Source of the DNA: Aldehydirespirator sp965219165
Lineage (GTDB): Bacteria; Actinomycetota; Acidimicrobiia; Acidimicrobiales; Aldehydirespiratoraceae
Assembly (NCBI GenBank): GCA_965219165.1
Contig: CBDCMW010000002.1
Location: 744,001 to 808,000, forward strand
Direction: 5' to 3'
Length of the DNA: 64,000 nt
This document shows positions 34,616 to 43,407 of the stretch, one piece after another. Position numbers and translations under genes: made by a program. The notes below the pieces were generated by a model. It was not told the origin of the DNA. It did not search any database and saw only the letters and a program-made list of their open reading frames with translations. Each line of letters opens with the position of its first letter. Position 1 is the first letter of the stretch.

Positions 34616-34734
34616 GTCACGTAAGACGACGCAACCCCGAGGTTGGTTCCCTCATCCCCACCGAGGCGCCGTGGGTGGAGGGGCTCGTTGCGGGTTGCCG
34701 CGTGGGTGGAGACGAAGACGAGTGAAAGGATCGG

Positions 34735-34805
34735 AGCGGATGACGAGAATTGAACTCGCATTCTCAGCTTGGGAAGCTGATGTTCTACCATTGAACTACA
34801 CCCGC
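34735..34805 (-). tRNA. tRNA-Gly (anticodon CCC)
   Basis: Cloverleaf readable on the minus strand: acceptor GCGGGTG pairs with CATCCGC, D arm GTTCAATGGTAGAAC, anticodon stem TCAGC/GCTGA with loop TTCCCAA (CCC), T arm with loop TTCAATT, discriminator T. CCA is not encoded. Confidence 0.95.
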
Positions 34806-34898
34806 GGAGGCTCCCGAGCGTAGCCATCGCGGTGACCTCTGCACAGCCCGAACCGTCGACGAAGAGACCTCCGGCGGGGCCGACTTCTTCGGCGACGA

Positions 34899-35678
34899 CT
34901 AGCTGTGCCGCACGAACACGGGCCGGTCGGTGCTGGACCGCTCGGCGTCGAACCCGTAGCCGAGCCCGTCGAAGTCCCGCAGCCCTCGCACCGACTTCAC
35001 CCGGTTGCGGATGATCCACCCCGCCATCGCGCCCCGGGCCCGCTTGGCGAAGAACGAGATCATCTTGGGCTCGGCATCGTCCCGGCCGTCCAGGAACGCG
35101 GGCGTCACCAGCCGCCCGTCCAGCCGCCCAACGTCAACCGAGCGGAAGTACTCGTTCGACGCCAGGTTCACCACCACCGCCGGACCGGGGCTGGCGGCCA
35201 GATCGGCGTTCAAGGCGTCGGTGATGCGCTCGCCCCAGTAGGTGTAAAGGTCGCCGCCCCGGTCGGTTCCGAGCTTGGACCCCATCTCCAGCCGGTACGG
35301 CTGCATCAGGTCCAGCGGGCGCAGCACCCCGTACAGCCCCGACAGGATGCGCAGCACCTTCTGGGCGTGGGTGTAGTCGCGTTCGGTGAAGGTGGCCGCC
35401 GCGTCCATGCCCTGGTACACGTCGCCGTTGAAGGCCAGCAGCGCGGGCCGGGCGTCGGCGGGCGTGAATGGCGCCTCCCAGTCGGCGAACCGCTCGAAGT
35501 TGAGCTCGGCCAGGTCCGTCGAGATCCCCATCAGCTTGGCGATCTCGTCGGGCGACTTCTGCCGCATCACGTCCACCAGCGGCTCGGACTGGTCCAGCAT
35601 CCGGGGCTCGGAGTGCTTGCGGGTGGGCAGCGCGGAGCTGTAGTCGAGCGCCTTGGCCGGAGAAACGACGATCAGCAT
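34899..35678 (-). CDS. yaaA: Peroxide stress protein YaaA (UPF0246)
   Basis: 259 residues from the ATG at 35678, which gives the conserved N-terminus MLIVVSPAKALDY. Other family marks are AFNGDVYQGMDA, LSGLYGVLRPLDLMQPYRLEMG and VVNLASNEYF. YaaA lowers free iron and protects DNA under peroxide stress; it binds DNA. Length matches the family. A start five codons upstream (35693) is possible but unconserved. Confidence 0.95.
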   Translation of the reverse strand: MLIVVSPAKALDYSSALPTRKHSEPRMLDQSEPLVDVMRQKSPDEIAKLMGISTDLAELNFERFADWEAPFTPADARPALLAFNGDVYQGMDAAATFTERDYTHAQKVLRILSGLYGVLRPLDLMQPYRLEMGSKLGTDRGGDLYTYWGERITDALNADLAASPGPAVVVNLASNEYFRSVDVGRLDGRLVTPAFLDGRDDAEPKMISFFAKRARGAMAGWIIRNRVKSVRGLRDFDGLGYGFDAERSSTDRPVFVRHS

Positions 35679-35771
35679 CGCGCCGTTATACACCGCCGAC
35701 CCGTCCGGCTACACCCCGTCGAAGCCCGACCCGACGACTTGCCCAAGTACACCCCGCCCGGGCCTTGTCCC

Positions 35772-35820
35772 AAATTGGTGCGACTTGTGTGCCTCAGAGG
35801 GCCAAAACGTCCACCAATTT
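35772..35820 (+). repeat. AAATTGG palindromic intergenic element, copy B
   Basis: 49 bp, with arms extended to 13 perfect bases: TCCCAAATTGGTG (35768-35780) and CACCAATTTGGGA (35812-35824). Internal core GTGCGACTTGTGTGCCTC resembles copies C, E and F. Lies between yaaA and the aminotransferase gene, both on the minus strand. Confidence 0.8.
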
Positions 35821-35839
35821 GGGAGCGAGGCGGCCGGGA

Positions 35840-37075
35840 TCAGGCTGCGGTCGCCTTCGCCTTCGCCCCCTCCGCCGCCGACCCCGGCGCTCCAGCCCCC
35901 GGGTCCAGCTCCGGCAGGCAGCGTCGCAGGTTGCGGATCCCTTGGCCGATGCGTTGCCGGTTCTCGATCAGGGCGAACCGCACGTGCCCCTCGCCGCCGG
36001 GCCCGAACCCCACGCCGGGCGACACCGCCACATGGGCCTCGCTCACCAGCTTCGACGCGAACTCGATCGAGTCCATGTGCTGGTACGGCTCCGGAATCCT
36101 CGCCCACACGAACATGGTCCCCTTGGGCGGCTCCACCGGCCAGCCGATGCGGTTCAGGCCCTCACACAGGACGTCGCGCCGCCGCTCGTACACCGCGCAC
36201 GCCTCGGTCGGGTAGTCGGGCTCCTCCCGCAGGGTCACCGTCGCCGCGATCTGGATCGGCTGGAACGACCCGTAGTCCAGGTAGCTCTTGAGCTTGGCCA
36301 GCGCTGACACCACCTCGGCGTTGCCCAGCATGAACGCCATCCGCCATCCCGCCATCGAGAACGACTTGGTGCACGAGTAGAACTCCACCGCGCAGTCCTT
36401 GGCCCCGTCCACCTGCAGGATCGACGGCGGCTGGTAGCCGTCGAATCCCAGGTCGGCGTAGGCGTTGTCGTGCACGATCAACATGTCGTGCCCCCGGGCC
36501 CAGTCGACCACCTTCTGCATGAAGTCCAGACCGACGCAGGTGGTGGTGGGGTTGTGCGGGAACGAGATCACTGCCACTCGGGGCTTGGGCCGGCTGTAGC
36601 GCCATGCGAGCTGCATGCGGTTGACGAACTCGTCGCCGTCGGCCAGGGGCACCTCGCGGATCTGGGCGCCGGCGAACAGCGGGCCGTAGATGTGGATCGG
36701 GTAGCTGGGGGTGGGCACCAGGCACGTGTCTCCGGGCTGCAGCAGCACCCACATGAGGTGGCTGAACCCCTCCTTGGCTCCGATGGTGTTGATGATCTCG
36801 GTGTCGGGGTCGAGCTCCACGCCGAAGCGACGCTGGTACAGGGCGGCCATGGCCCGCCGCAGGGCGGGCAACCCCCGGCTCGACGAGTAGCGGTGGTTGC
36901 GGGGGTTGCGGGCCGCCTCGCACAGCTTGTCCACCGCGATCTGCGGCGACGGCAGGTCGGGGTTGCCGAAGCCCAGGTCGACGATGTCGGCGCCTTGGTG
37001 GCGGAGCTTGATCTTCAGGTCGTTGATGATCGTGAAGACGTACGGGGGCAGGCCGTTGATGCGGCGGAACTCCAT
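35840..37075 (-). CDS. PLP-dependent aminotransferase, class I (AlaC/YfdZ-like)
   Basis: 411 residues. The fold-type I signature is clear: FGNPDLPSPQIAVDKL, KEGFSHLMWVLLQPGD, the substrate motif ISFPHNPTTTC, VHDNAYADLGFDGY (Asp contacting the PLP pyridine), and SCTKSFSMAGWRMAF with the Schiff-base Lys in the TKSFSM stretch. The C-terminal R in GGEGHVRFALIENRQRI binds the substrate carboxylate. Close to the alanine transaminase AlaC of other bacteria; it interconverts alanine and pyruvate or acts in Lys/Asp metabolism. The C-terminus has a short Ala/Lys tail. Confidence 0.93.
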   Translation of the reverse strand: MEFRRINGLPPYVFTIINDLKIKLRHQGADIVDLGFGNPDLPSPQIAVDKLCEAARNPRNHRYSSSRGLPALRRAMAALYQRRFGVELDPDTEIINTIGAKEGFSHLMWVLLQPGDTCLVPTPSYPIHIYGPLFAGAQIREVPLADGDEFVNRMQLAWRYSRPKPRVAVISFPHNPTTTCVGLDFMQKVVDWARGHDMLIVHDNAYADLGFDGYQPPSILQVDGAKDCAVEFYSCTKSFSMAGWRMAFMLGNAEVVSALAKLKSYLDYGSFQPIQIAATVTLREEPDYPTEACAVYERRRDVLCEGLNRIGWPVEPPKGTMFVWARIPEPYQHMDSIEFASKLVSEAHVAVSPGVGFGPGGEGHVRFALIENRQRIGQGIRNLRRCLPELDPGAGAPGSAAEGAKAKATAA

Positions 37076-37275
37076 CGGACGAAGCTAACAGGCGGGGGAC
37101 GCCGATCAAGTGACATTTGTTACCCCTCGGGGGTTCTCTGAACGCTCGGCTGGCGCAGCCGGGAGCCCATCGGCTCGTGCGCTGACCTACGCTCCGGGCA
37201 TGGACGGCGGATCGATGCTTTGGCGGGCCTGGTGGCCGAGCGCCCCCTGGCGACCAGCGCTGGGCGGGTGGTGTC

Positions 37276-37839
37276 GTGATCCTGTCGGACCGCTCGATCC
37301 GGGAGGCGCTCGGCGCTGGGCGCATCGTGATCGACCCGCTGGACGAGGGTGCGGTGCAGCCTTCGTCGGTGGACTTGCGCCTGGGCCGCAGCTTCCGGGT
37401 GTTCCGCAACCACACGCTGGGCCACATCGACGTCAAGCAGGACTTGTCGGAGCTCACCACCCTGGTGGAGGCCGACGCTGACGATCCGTTCATCCTCCAT
37501 CCGGGCGAGTTCGTGCTGGGTGCCACCCTGGAGCGGGTGGCGTTGCCCGACGATCTGGTCGCCCGCCTGGAGGGCAAGTCGTCGCTGGGCCGCCTGGGCC
37601 TGCTGATCCATTCGACCGCCGGCTTTGTCGATCCCGGCTTCGACGGGCAGCTGACCCTGGAGCTGTCCAACGTGGCCAACCTGCCGATCACGCTGTATCC
37701 GGGGATGCGGATAGGCCAGATCAGCTTCCAGAGCATGACTACTGCGGCCGACACCCCGTACGGGTCCAGTGGGCTGGGCTCGAAGTACCACGGCCAGCGA
37801 GGACCGGTCCCGTCCCGCTACTGGGAGAACTTCAAGTAG
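37276..37839 (+). CDS. dcd: dCTP deaminase
   Basis: 187 residues. MILSDRSIREAL at the start, QPSSVDLRLGRSFRVFRNH, the nucleotide-binding RLEGKSSLGRLGLLIHSTAGFVDPGF, here seen as GKSSLGRLGLLIHSTAG, and the C-terminal YGSSGLGSKYHGQRGP. Catalytic Glu lies in LTLELSN. Actinobacterial members are often bifunctional and release dUMP directly, and the HSTAG form agrees with that group. GTG start at 37276 or the adjacent one; the gene is convergent with the P450. Confidence 0.95.
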   Translation: MILSDRSIREALGAGRIVIDPLDEGAVQPSSVDLRLGRSFRVFRNHTLGHIDVKQDLSELTTLVEADADDPFILHPGEFVLGATLERVALPDDLVARLEGKSSLGRLGLLIHSTAGFVDPGFDGQLTLELSNVANLPITLYPGMRIGQISFQSMTTAADTPYGSSGLGSKYHGQRGPVPSRYWENFK

Positions 37840-37846
37840 CGGCCAG

Positions 37847-38024
37847 CGGGCAGGTCCCGGTCAGTCCCCGAGCTGGGGTGCGGCCGCCGGTCAGCGGGTG
37901 AAGACGGGCAGGCCCCGGTCAGTCCCCGAGCTGGGGTGCGGCCGCCGGTCAGCGGGTGAAGACGGGCAGGTCCCGGTCAGTCCCCGAGTTGGGGTGCGGC
38001 CGCCGGTCAGCGGGTGAGGACGGG
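37847..38024. repeat. 58-bp tandem repeat spanning the P450 stop codon
   Basis: Units begin at 37891, 37949 and 38007 (TCAGCGGGTGARGACGGGCA) and a partial unit starts at 37847. Each carries a copy of the last codons and stop of the P450 gene (PVxTR-stop on the minus strand), so the array arose by duplicating the gene end. Confidence 0.9.
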
Positions 38025-39212
38025 CAGGCTCTCCCAGCCTCGCACGGTGGAGGTGCGGGCCTGCACGGCGTTGTCCCAGTCGATGTCCCATTCGGGCCAG
38101 CGCTTTAGCACTTCGTCGAGCGCGACCCGGCCTTCGACTCGGGCCAGCGCCGCTCCCAGGCAGAAGTGGATGCCGTAGCCGAAGGCCAGGTGGTGGTCGA
38201 TGTCTCGGTGGATGTCGAAGGAGTCGCCGTCGACGTACTTGCGGTGGTCCCGGTTGGCGGATCCGTTGAGCAGCAGCACGACGCTGCCCGCGGGGACGGT
38301 CTGCCCGTAGTGCTCGATCTCCGCGATGGTGCAGCGGCCCTGGACGGGGGACGGGGACTCGAAGCGCAGGATCTCCTCGATGGCCTGGGGGATGAGCTCC
38401 CGGTGCTCGACCAGCTCGCGGCGCTGGTCGGGGTGTTCGGCCAGCAGCTTGCCGGTCCAGCCGATGAGACGGGTGGTGGTCTCGTTGCCGGCCCCGTTGA
38501 GGAGGGTGACGAAGTTCATGACCTCGCCGCGGGTGAGCCGGCGCTGGGCGCCGGTCTCGTCCTCGAACTCTGCCTGGAGCAGCTCGGTCATCAGGTCGCC
38601 GGTCGGATGGTCGGCCCGCCAGTCGATGTACTCGCCGAGCAGGTCGGTCGAGTCGCGGTCGAAGGAGAAGTCGGGCATGGTGCCGTCGTCGAGCTTGATG
38701 CTGTCGTCGACCATGTCACGCAGGGTGTGCTGGTCCTGCTCGGGGATGCCCAGCAGCATGCCGATGGCCCGCATGGGCATCTGGGTGCCGAGGTCGGCGA
38801 TGAAGTCGAAGCGGCCGGCGCCGACGAGCGGGTCGAGGCTGCGGGCGCAGAACTCCCGCAGCTTCGACTCGAGGGCGTTCATCTTCTTGGGGGTGAACAC
38901 CCGCGACACGAGGCCCCGGTGGTAGTCGTGGTCGGGCGGGTCCTCGAAGATGATCAGTCCCGGGGGGACGTCCATCCCGCTCTTCATGATCTCCAGGACG
39001 GTGCCCTTGGCCGAGCTGTACGTCCGCCAGTCCCTGAGGGCCGTGAGGACGTCGTCGAATCGGCTGAGCGCGTAGAAGTCGTACCGCTCGTTGTGGTAGA
39101 GCGGCGCCTCTTCGCGCAGCCGCTTCCAGGTCGGGTACGGGTCCGCGTCGATCTCGAAGTCGAACGGGTCGTAGTACGGGTCGTTGCCGGCGTGGGACTC
39201 GGTGATGGACAT
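38007..39212 (-). CDS. Cytochrome P450
   Basis: 401 residues, soluble bacterial type without membrane anchor. Heme loop FGYGIHFCLGAALAR with C351 as the thiolate ligand, I-helix LLNGAGNETTTRLIG, K-helix ExxR in AIEEILRFESPSP. The N-terminal part (DPFDFEIDADPYPTWKRLRE) resembles CYP125/CYP142/CYP268-like and linalool-type actinobacterial P450s, which oxidise steroid or terpenoid substrates; the precise substrate is not predictable. Divergent from an SDR gene 144 bp away, a common pairing for oxidation followed by dehydrogenation. Confidence 0.95.
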   Translation of the reverse strand: MSITESHAGNDPYYDPFDFEIDADPYPTWKRLREEAPLYHNERYDFYALSRFDDVLTALRDWRTYSSAKGTVLEIMKSGMDVPPGLIIFEDPPDHDYHRGLVSRVFTPKKMNALESKLREFCARSLDPLVGAGRFDFIADLGTQMPMRAIGMLLGIPEQDQHTLRDMVDDSIKLDDGTMPDFSFDRDSTDLLGEYIDWRADHPTGDLMTELLQAEFEDETGAQRRLTRGEVMNFVTLLNGAGNETTTRLIGWTGKLLAEHPDQRRELVEHRELIPQAIEEILRFESPSPVQGRCTIAEIEHYGQTVPAGSVVLLLNGSANRDHRKYVDGDSFDIHRDIDHHLAFGYGIHFCLGAALARVEGRVALDEVLKRWPEWDIDWDNAVQARTSTVRGWESLPVLTR

Positions 39213-39356
39213 GCCCCCAGTCGCTGCTTCCCATCTGGAGCCAGGGTTACGCTAGGCAGCGAGGCTTGTTCTCGCAATGGCGGCACGGCGCTGGCGCCGG
39301 GCGTCTGCCGCGGGGGATGGCTGTTCGTCGACGGGGAGTGGTGAGGAGTTCTGCAC

Positions 39357-40184
39357 ATGTCTCGGTTTGATGCGTTCGGGTTCGACGGCAGGCGGGTGCT
39401 GGTCGTGGGCGGGGCTACCGGCATGGGCGCGGCCGCGGCTGAGCTGGCCCTCGATGCAGGCGCCGAGGTTGTGGTCATGGACCGGGCCGAGGTGACGCTT
39501 CCCGGGGTGACTGCCATTGGCTTGGACCTGGCCGAGCAGGCGTCGATCGACGCCGCCGTGGACGAGTGCGCCGGTCCGGTGCATGCCCTGCTGGCTTGCG
39601 CGGGGGTGGCCGACGGCACGCCGGGCCTGGAGCGGATCAACTTCGTCGGCCACCGCTATCTGATCGACCGGATGCTGGACGCCGGGATGCTCCCGGAGGG
39701 GTCGGCGATCGGCTTCATCTCCTCGGCGGCGGGCCTCGGCTGGGAGTCGAACCTGGAGGAGCTCTCCGAGGTGCTGGCCATCTCCGATTTCGACGAGGCC
39801 GCGGCCTGGTTCGTCGACCATCGCAAGGCCGACTACTTCCACACGAAGCAGGCGATGTGCGCCTATGTGGCCACCCGGGCCTATGCGATGCTGCGGCGGG
39901 GGATCCGCATCAACGCCATCTGTCCCGGCCCGACCGTGACCCCGCTGGCCATCGCCAACAAGGAGCTGTGGCTGGAGTTCGGCGCCGACTATCGCGCCGA
40001 CGCGGGTGTGGAGGCTTCCACGCCGATGGAGCAGGCCTATCCGCTGCTGTTCCTGTGCAGCGACGCCGCGGTTGCGATCAACGGGGTGACGCTGATCACC
40101 GACGCCGGCTACATGAGCGCGGGGTTGACTGGTGCCTATCCGGCCGCCACCGACGCAGCCAAGTTCCTGATGGGCCGCTTCTGA
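39357..40184 (+). CDS. Short-chain dehydrogenase/reductase (3-alpha-hydroxysteroid dehydrogenase-like)
   Basis: 275 residues. Cofactor loop VVGGATGMGAAAAE, catalytic Tyr-x3-Lys in ADYFHTKQAM, ISSAAG with Ser, and the C-terminal FLCSDAAVAINGVTLITDAG. The long insertion between the Ser and Tyr (NLEELSEVLAISDFDEA) is typical of 3-alpha-HSD/carbonyl reductases of this subfamily. Divergent from the P450, so both probably act on the same hydroxylated substrate. ATG at 39357. Confidence 0.93.
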   Translation: MSRFDAFGFDGRRVLVVGGATGMGAAAAELALDAGAEVVVMDRAEVTLPGVTAIGLDLAEQASIDAAVDECAGPVHALLACAGVADGTPGLERINFVGHRYLIDRMLDAGMLPEGSAIGFISSAAGLGWESNLEELSEVLAISDFDEAAAWFVDHRKADYFHTKQAMCAYVATRAYAMLRRGIRINAICPGPTVTPLAIANKELWLEFGADYRADAGVEASTPMEQAYPLLFLCSDAAVAINGVTLITDAGYMSAGLTGAYPAATDAAKFLMGRF

Positions 40185-40356
40185 CGCCCAGCCCCGGCGG
40201 GGGAGGTTGCGGCTGCGCGCTGGTTGTGCGCCTGTCGCCTGGGCTGGCCTCGGCCCCGCCGGCACGCTGGTTGTGTGTGTCGGCGGGGGAGGTTGCGCCT
40301 GTCGCCTGGGCTGGTCTCGACCCCGCGTGGAGCCGGAGCCGTCTATCCTCGGGGCC

Positions 40357-40638
40357 ATGCCGAGACCCACGAAGCGCCGAGTGCCGGCTGGCCGTGTGAC
40401 GGCCAAGGGCACCCGACCCGACAACTACAAGCCCGACACGCACAGCCACACCGGGTTCGATGGGCAGCCTCCGAGCCCCATCTGGGTGCCGATCCTGCTG
40501 TTCACCCTGCTGGGTCTGGGCGTGCTGACGATCATCGTCAACTATCTGGGCATCCTGTGGGACACCTCGAACGTGGTGCTGCTGGGGGGCCTGGGCCTGA
40601 TCCTGGCCGGGATCGTCACCGCCACGCAGTACCGCTGA
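40357..40638 (+). CDS. crgA: Cell division protein CrgA
   Basis: 93 residues. Basic N-terminus (MPRPTKRRVPAGRVTAKGT), then two membrane helices (IWVPILLFTLLGLGVLTII and VVLLGGLGLILAGIVTAT) and the terminal TQYR, exactly the CrgA layout. In actinobacteria it sits at the septum and interacts with FtsZ, FtsQ and penicillin-binding proteins. Its presence supports an actinobacterial host. Upstream 40190-40340 has partial repeats of GCGCCTGTCGCCTGGGCTGG. Confidence 0.93.
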   Translation: MPRPTKRRVPAGRVTAKGTRPDNYKPDTHSHTGFDGQPPSPIWVPILLFTLLGLGVLTIIVNYLGILWDTSNVVLLGGLGLILAGIVTATQYR

Positions 40639-40783
40639 CGGCCGTGCCAGCGGCCGGCGGCCGGGCCGGAACCAACCGGAGTCGGGTGATTACAACAGTG
40701 TAATTATCCCCGGATTTGTCCACAGCCTGTGGATAACTAAGCGAGCGCAACTGGGTTGCGGGCGCCTCGCGGCGCGGCGTTGT

Positions 40784-40890
40784 GTTTCCCGCTCTTGTTC
40801 GCTGAGCTCACTGGCCGCTCGGGCCACGGCCTCGCTCAGCGCCTTGCGAAGTCGCCTAGTGAGTCGCGCCTATTCGCTCGGCCTCTGGGG
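40784..40890. repeat. Dispersed repeat R1, copy 2 (inverted relative to 2209-2309)
   Basis: 51 bases at 40784-40834 match the reverse complement of 2259-2309 with two mismatches; similarity continues to about 40890 with indels. It fills most of the spacer between crgA and the zinc-ribbon gene. Confidence 0.75.
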
Positions 40891-41223
40891 TCACTCGATG
40901 GGCGTCACTAGGTCCATCTCGTCCTGGCAGTGGCGCGGGGGCTCGGGGTCCTCGTCGGGGGCGACGGTCATGCGAACCTCGGAGCCGCAGATGCTGCAGC
41001 GGTACTCGATCTTCACCTTGCGCAGCGTGCCGGCCTCGGGCGGCTCGGGCAGCGGCCGGGCCAGGTTGCGCAGCATGGCCATGCCGAGGCGCAACACGGC
41101 GTAGGCGATCACCACCGCGATCAGCACCTTGACGATCTCGGCCAGGATGGCACCCAACACCAGGCCGCCCAGCGCCAGCACGATCAGCCCGATGTTGACA
41201 GCCCTGTCCGACTTCACCTTCAC
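40891..41223 (-). CDS. Membrane protein with C-terminal zinc-ribbon-like motif
   Basis: 110 residues. Two adjacent hydrophobic helices (IGLIVLALGGLVLGAILAEI and VLIAVVIAYAVLRLGMAML) followed by a cytoplasmic tail with CSICGSEVRMTV and a later HCQDEM, which together could bind one zinc (C-x2-C ... H-C). No family name I can assign with certainty; similar small proteins are found in other actinobacteria. The end of the gene abuts repeat R1. Confidence 0.8.
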   Translation of the reverse strand: MKVKSDRAVNIGLIVLALGGLVLGAILAEIVKVLIAVVIAYAVLRLGMAMLRNLARPLPEPPEAGTLRKVKIEYRCSICGSEVRMTVAPDEDPEPPRHCQDEMDLVTPIE

Positions 41224-41249
41224 GACAGCCTCCTGCCACCGACTGCCCC

Positions 41250-41461
41250 GATGCTACGCGACCGTCCCGGTGTCTCCCTCTTTGCCCCAGCCGGCTAGGC
41301 GGGTTGTGCCGTGGGTCCGGACGGCGTGGCTCGGGGTGGCCGCGCCGGCTGCTCCGATGCTACGCGACCGTCCCGGTGCCTCCCTCTTTGCCCCAGCCAG
41401 CTAGGCGGGTTGTGCCGTGGGTCCAGGCGGCGTGGTTCGGGGTGGCCGCGCCGGCTGCTCC
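41250..41461. repeat. 106-bp tandem duplication covering the 3' end of the coiled-coil gene
   Basis: Copies at 41250-41355 and 41356-41461, both starting GATGCTACGCGACCGTCCCG, differ at only a few bases. The second copy contains the last codons and stop (GPTAQPA-stop, minus strand) of the gene at 41401; the first carries a duplicate of that end. Confidence 0.9.
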
Positions 41462-41967
41462 GATGTGGGCAGACCGCCGGTTGTGGGTGGCGCCCGGGGA
41501 GGGTCAGCAATCTGAGCGGACGGTTCGGACGGGAGCGGCGCCTCAGCAGGTGCCTGGGTCGGTGCCGGCGCGGACTCTGGCGGCTGGGCAGCAGGCGCGG
41601 ACTCGGGCGCTAGCGGCGGTGGGCGAGGCGCCGCAAGCTGAGGATCGATCAGGGACCCGGAACGAGCCAGAGCCATGATCAGGTCGTCCACCTTCGCCTC
41701 AAGCCTGTCGAAGCGCACATCAAGCCTGTCGAAGCGCACATCAACCTTGTCGAAGCGCACATCGACCGCTGCGAAACGCACATCAACCGCTGCGAACTGC
41801 GCGTTGGTGGTCTCGGTCCGCTCTTCGAACCGGGTGTCGACGTGGCTGCGCAGGTCGCGGAAGTCGGAACGCAGCCACCGGAAGCCCGCGCCGCACGCAG
41901 CGACGAGAGCGGCGAAAGCAACCCCCAGGAGCATGGCGAGGACTTCGGGTTCCATGGAAATGACCAT
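41401..41967 (-). CDS. Membrane-anchored coiled-coil protein with heptad repeats
   Basis: 188 residues. One N-terminal helix (VLAMLLGVAFAALVAACGAG), a charged segment, then perfect heptads AAVDVRF, AAVDVRF, DKVDVRF, DRLDVRF, DRLEAKV (about residues 58-92), which should form a parallel coiled coil. The C-terminal ~85 residues are Pro/Ala-rich and disordered. The heptads are nearly identical at DNA level, so they arose by tandem duplication. Resembles DUF1640/hemolysin XhlA-like anchors in layout only. A second in-frame ATG at 41955 is possible. Confidence 0.75.
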   Translation of the reverse strand: MVISMEPEVLAMLLGVAFAALVAACGAGFRWLRSDFRDLRSHVDTRFEERTETTNAQFAAVDVRFAAVDVRFDKVDVRFDRLDVRFDRLEAKVDDLIMALARSGSLIDPQLAAPRPPPLAPESAPAAQPPESAPAPTQAPAEAPLPSEPSAQIADPPRAPPTTGGLPTSEQPARPPRTTPPGPTAQPA

Positions 41968-42003
41968 AGCAACTCAGTATGACACAAACAACTCGAAATT
42001 CAC

Positions 42004-43158
42004 TTAAATATCTATGTGCCAGACGATGGCGGCTGAGCCGGTGGGTCCGGCGCTGATGGTGAGCAGCGGTCCTCCGCCTGCCACGGCCGGTCCGGCCAGC
42101 CCGTCGGTGATGAGGCGCAGCTCCTCTGCCGCGCCCGCGTTTCCGGTGGCCACCGCACCGCCGGCGCGGTTGATGCAGGCCCCGTCGATGTCCAGGGCCC
42201 GGGCCACGAGCATCACCGTGGCCGCATCGTGCTCGACGACGGCGATGTTGTTCACGGCGTCCAGTCCGACGCCGCCCTCGGCCAGCGCCCGGCCCACGGC
42301 CGCACCCACATTGCCGACAGGGTCGAACGGATCGCCCGCGGCCCGCCCCATCCCGGCCACGGTCGCCAGCGGCGTCGCAGGTCCGGTTTGCAGCAGCACC
42401 GCGGCCACCCCGTCTGCTGGGGGAGCGAACGTGGCCGCGGTCAGCAGGCCCTCGTCGTCGAAGGCAGGGGGCAACTCGGCGGTGTCTCCCCATTGGCGCA
42501 GCGCATCCGCGGCCACCGGATCGCCCCGGTACACCCCTCGCCCGGCAGCGTCGCCCGGTCGGGCCGCCACCGCCACGATGGCCGCGTTAGACCCCGCTGC
42601 CGCTCGCTGTCGCCGGGACACCTCGGCCGCGGCGTCGAGCTCGATCCGGCCGATGCCTGCCGCCGAAGCGGCTCGCTCCGACAGCCGAGGCCCGGGCAGC
42701 AGCCCGCCCCGGTCCGCGAACCGTTCGGCCACCCCGCCCCAGGGTGCCCCGTAGGCACGGTTGAGCGCGGCTGCGCCCGGTGGCACCACCGAGCACAGGC
42801 CGAGCCCGACCACCAGCACGGCCCGGGCCTGCCCAGCCCGGATGGTCGCCACCGCCGCCTGCACGGCGGCCGCACCGCTGGTCTCGCCCCGATCCACGAC
42901 TTGCCCGCCCACCTCGACCGGCCACCCCGCGGCCAGCACGATCGCCCGAGCTGCGTCGGCCCCGCAGGCCCCGACTGGGTCGGCGCACCCCACCACCACC
43001 TCGTCGAGCGCACCGGCGTCGAGCCCGGCCCGCTCCAGCGTCTCGCACCCCACCACGCCTGCCAGAGCCACCGGGTTCCAGCCGGCCAGCTCCCCGTCCA
43101 CCGGCCGCACCGCCGTCCGGGCCACAGCCACTGCCGTCACGGTCAGGTCGGTACTCAC
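42004..43158 (-). CDS. Thiolase-like protein lacking the catalytic residues
   Basis: 384 residues of thiolase fold (acetyl-CoA acetyltransferase-like), with N-terminal VAVARTAVRP and FDPVGNVGAAVGRALAEGGV in the C-terminal half. The nucleophilic Cys region reads DRGETSGAAAVQ, with Thr (T93) where catalytic Cys is expected; the GHPxGASG loop is replaced by ATGNAGAAEE, losing His; the final Cys motif is LLTISAGPTGS. So all three catalytic positions are changed. It is probably not an active thiolase and may be a structural or SCP2-thiolase-like relative. Frame and composition are intact, arguing against simple decay. Confidence 0.8.
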   Translation of the reverse strand: MSTDLTVTAVAVARTAVRPVDGELAGWNPVALAGVVGCETLERAGLDAGALDEVVVGCADPVGACGADAARAIVLAAGWPVEVGGQVVDRGETSGAAAVQAAVATIRAGQARAVLVVGLGLCSVVPPGAAALNRAYGAPWGGVAERFADRGGLLPGPRLSERAASAAGIGRIELDAAAEVSRRQRAAAGSNAAIVAVAARPGDAAGRGVYRGDPVAADALRQWGDTAELPPAFDDEGLLTAATFAPPADGVAAVLLQTGPATPLATVAGMGRAAGDPFDPVGNVGAAVGRALAEGGVGLDAVNNIAVVEHDAATVMLVARALDIDGACINRAGGAVATGNAGAAEELRLITDGLAGPAVAGGGPLLTISAGPTGSAAIVWHIDI

Positions 43159-43177
43159 GCCCGAAGGTCTACTCCCT

Positions 43178-43309
43178 AGGTCCGGGTTGCTGCGGCTGTG
43201 GCCGCGGCCAGGTCCGGGTTGCTGCGGCTGTGGCCGTGGCCAGGTCCGGGTTGCTGCCGTTGTGGCCGTGGCCAGGTCCGGGTTGCTGCGGCTGTGGCCG
43301 TGGCCAGGT
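43178..43309. repeat. 32-bp tandem repeat array upstream of doxX
   Basis: Units at 43178, 43210, 43242 and 43274 (AGGTCCGGGTTGCTGCGGCT...) plus a partial fifth at 43306. The array occupies the divergent gap between the thiolase-like gene and the DoxX gene. Confidence 0.95.
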
Positions 43310-43407
43310 CTGCATTGGCGGGCTGCATGTCTGCTCTACGCCCGCCCGACCGGTGTCTACACTCGCACCGGCTGCTGGACTCCGCTACATGCCGCCGGGA
43401 GGTCATC

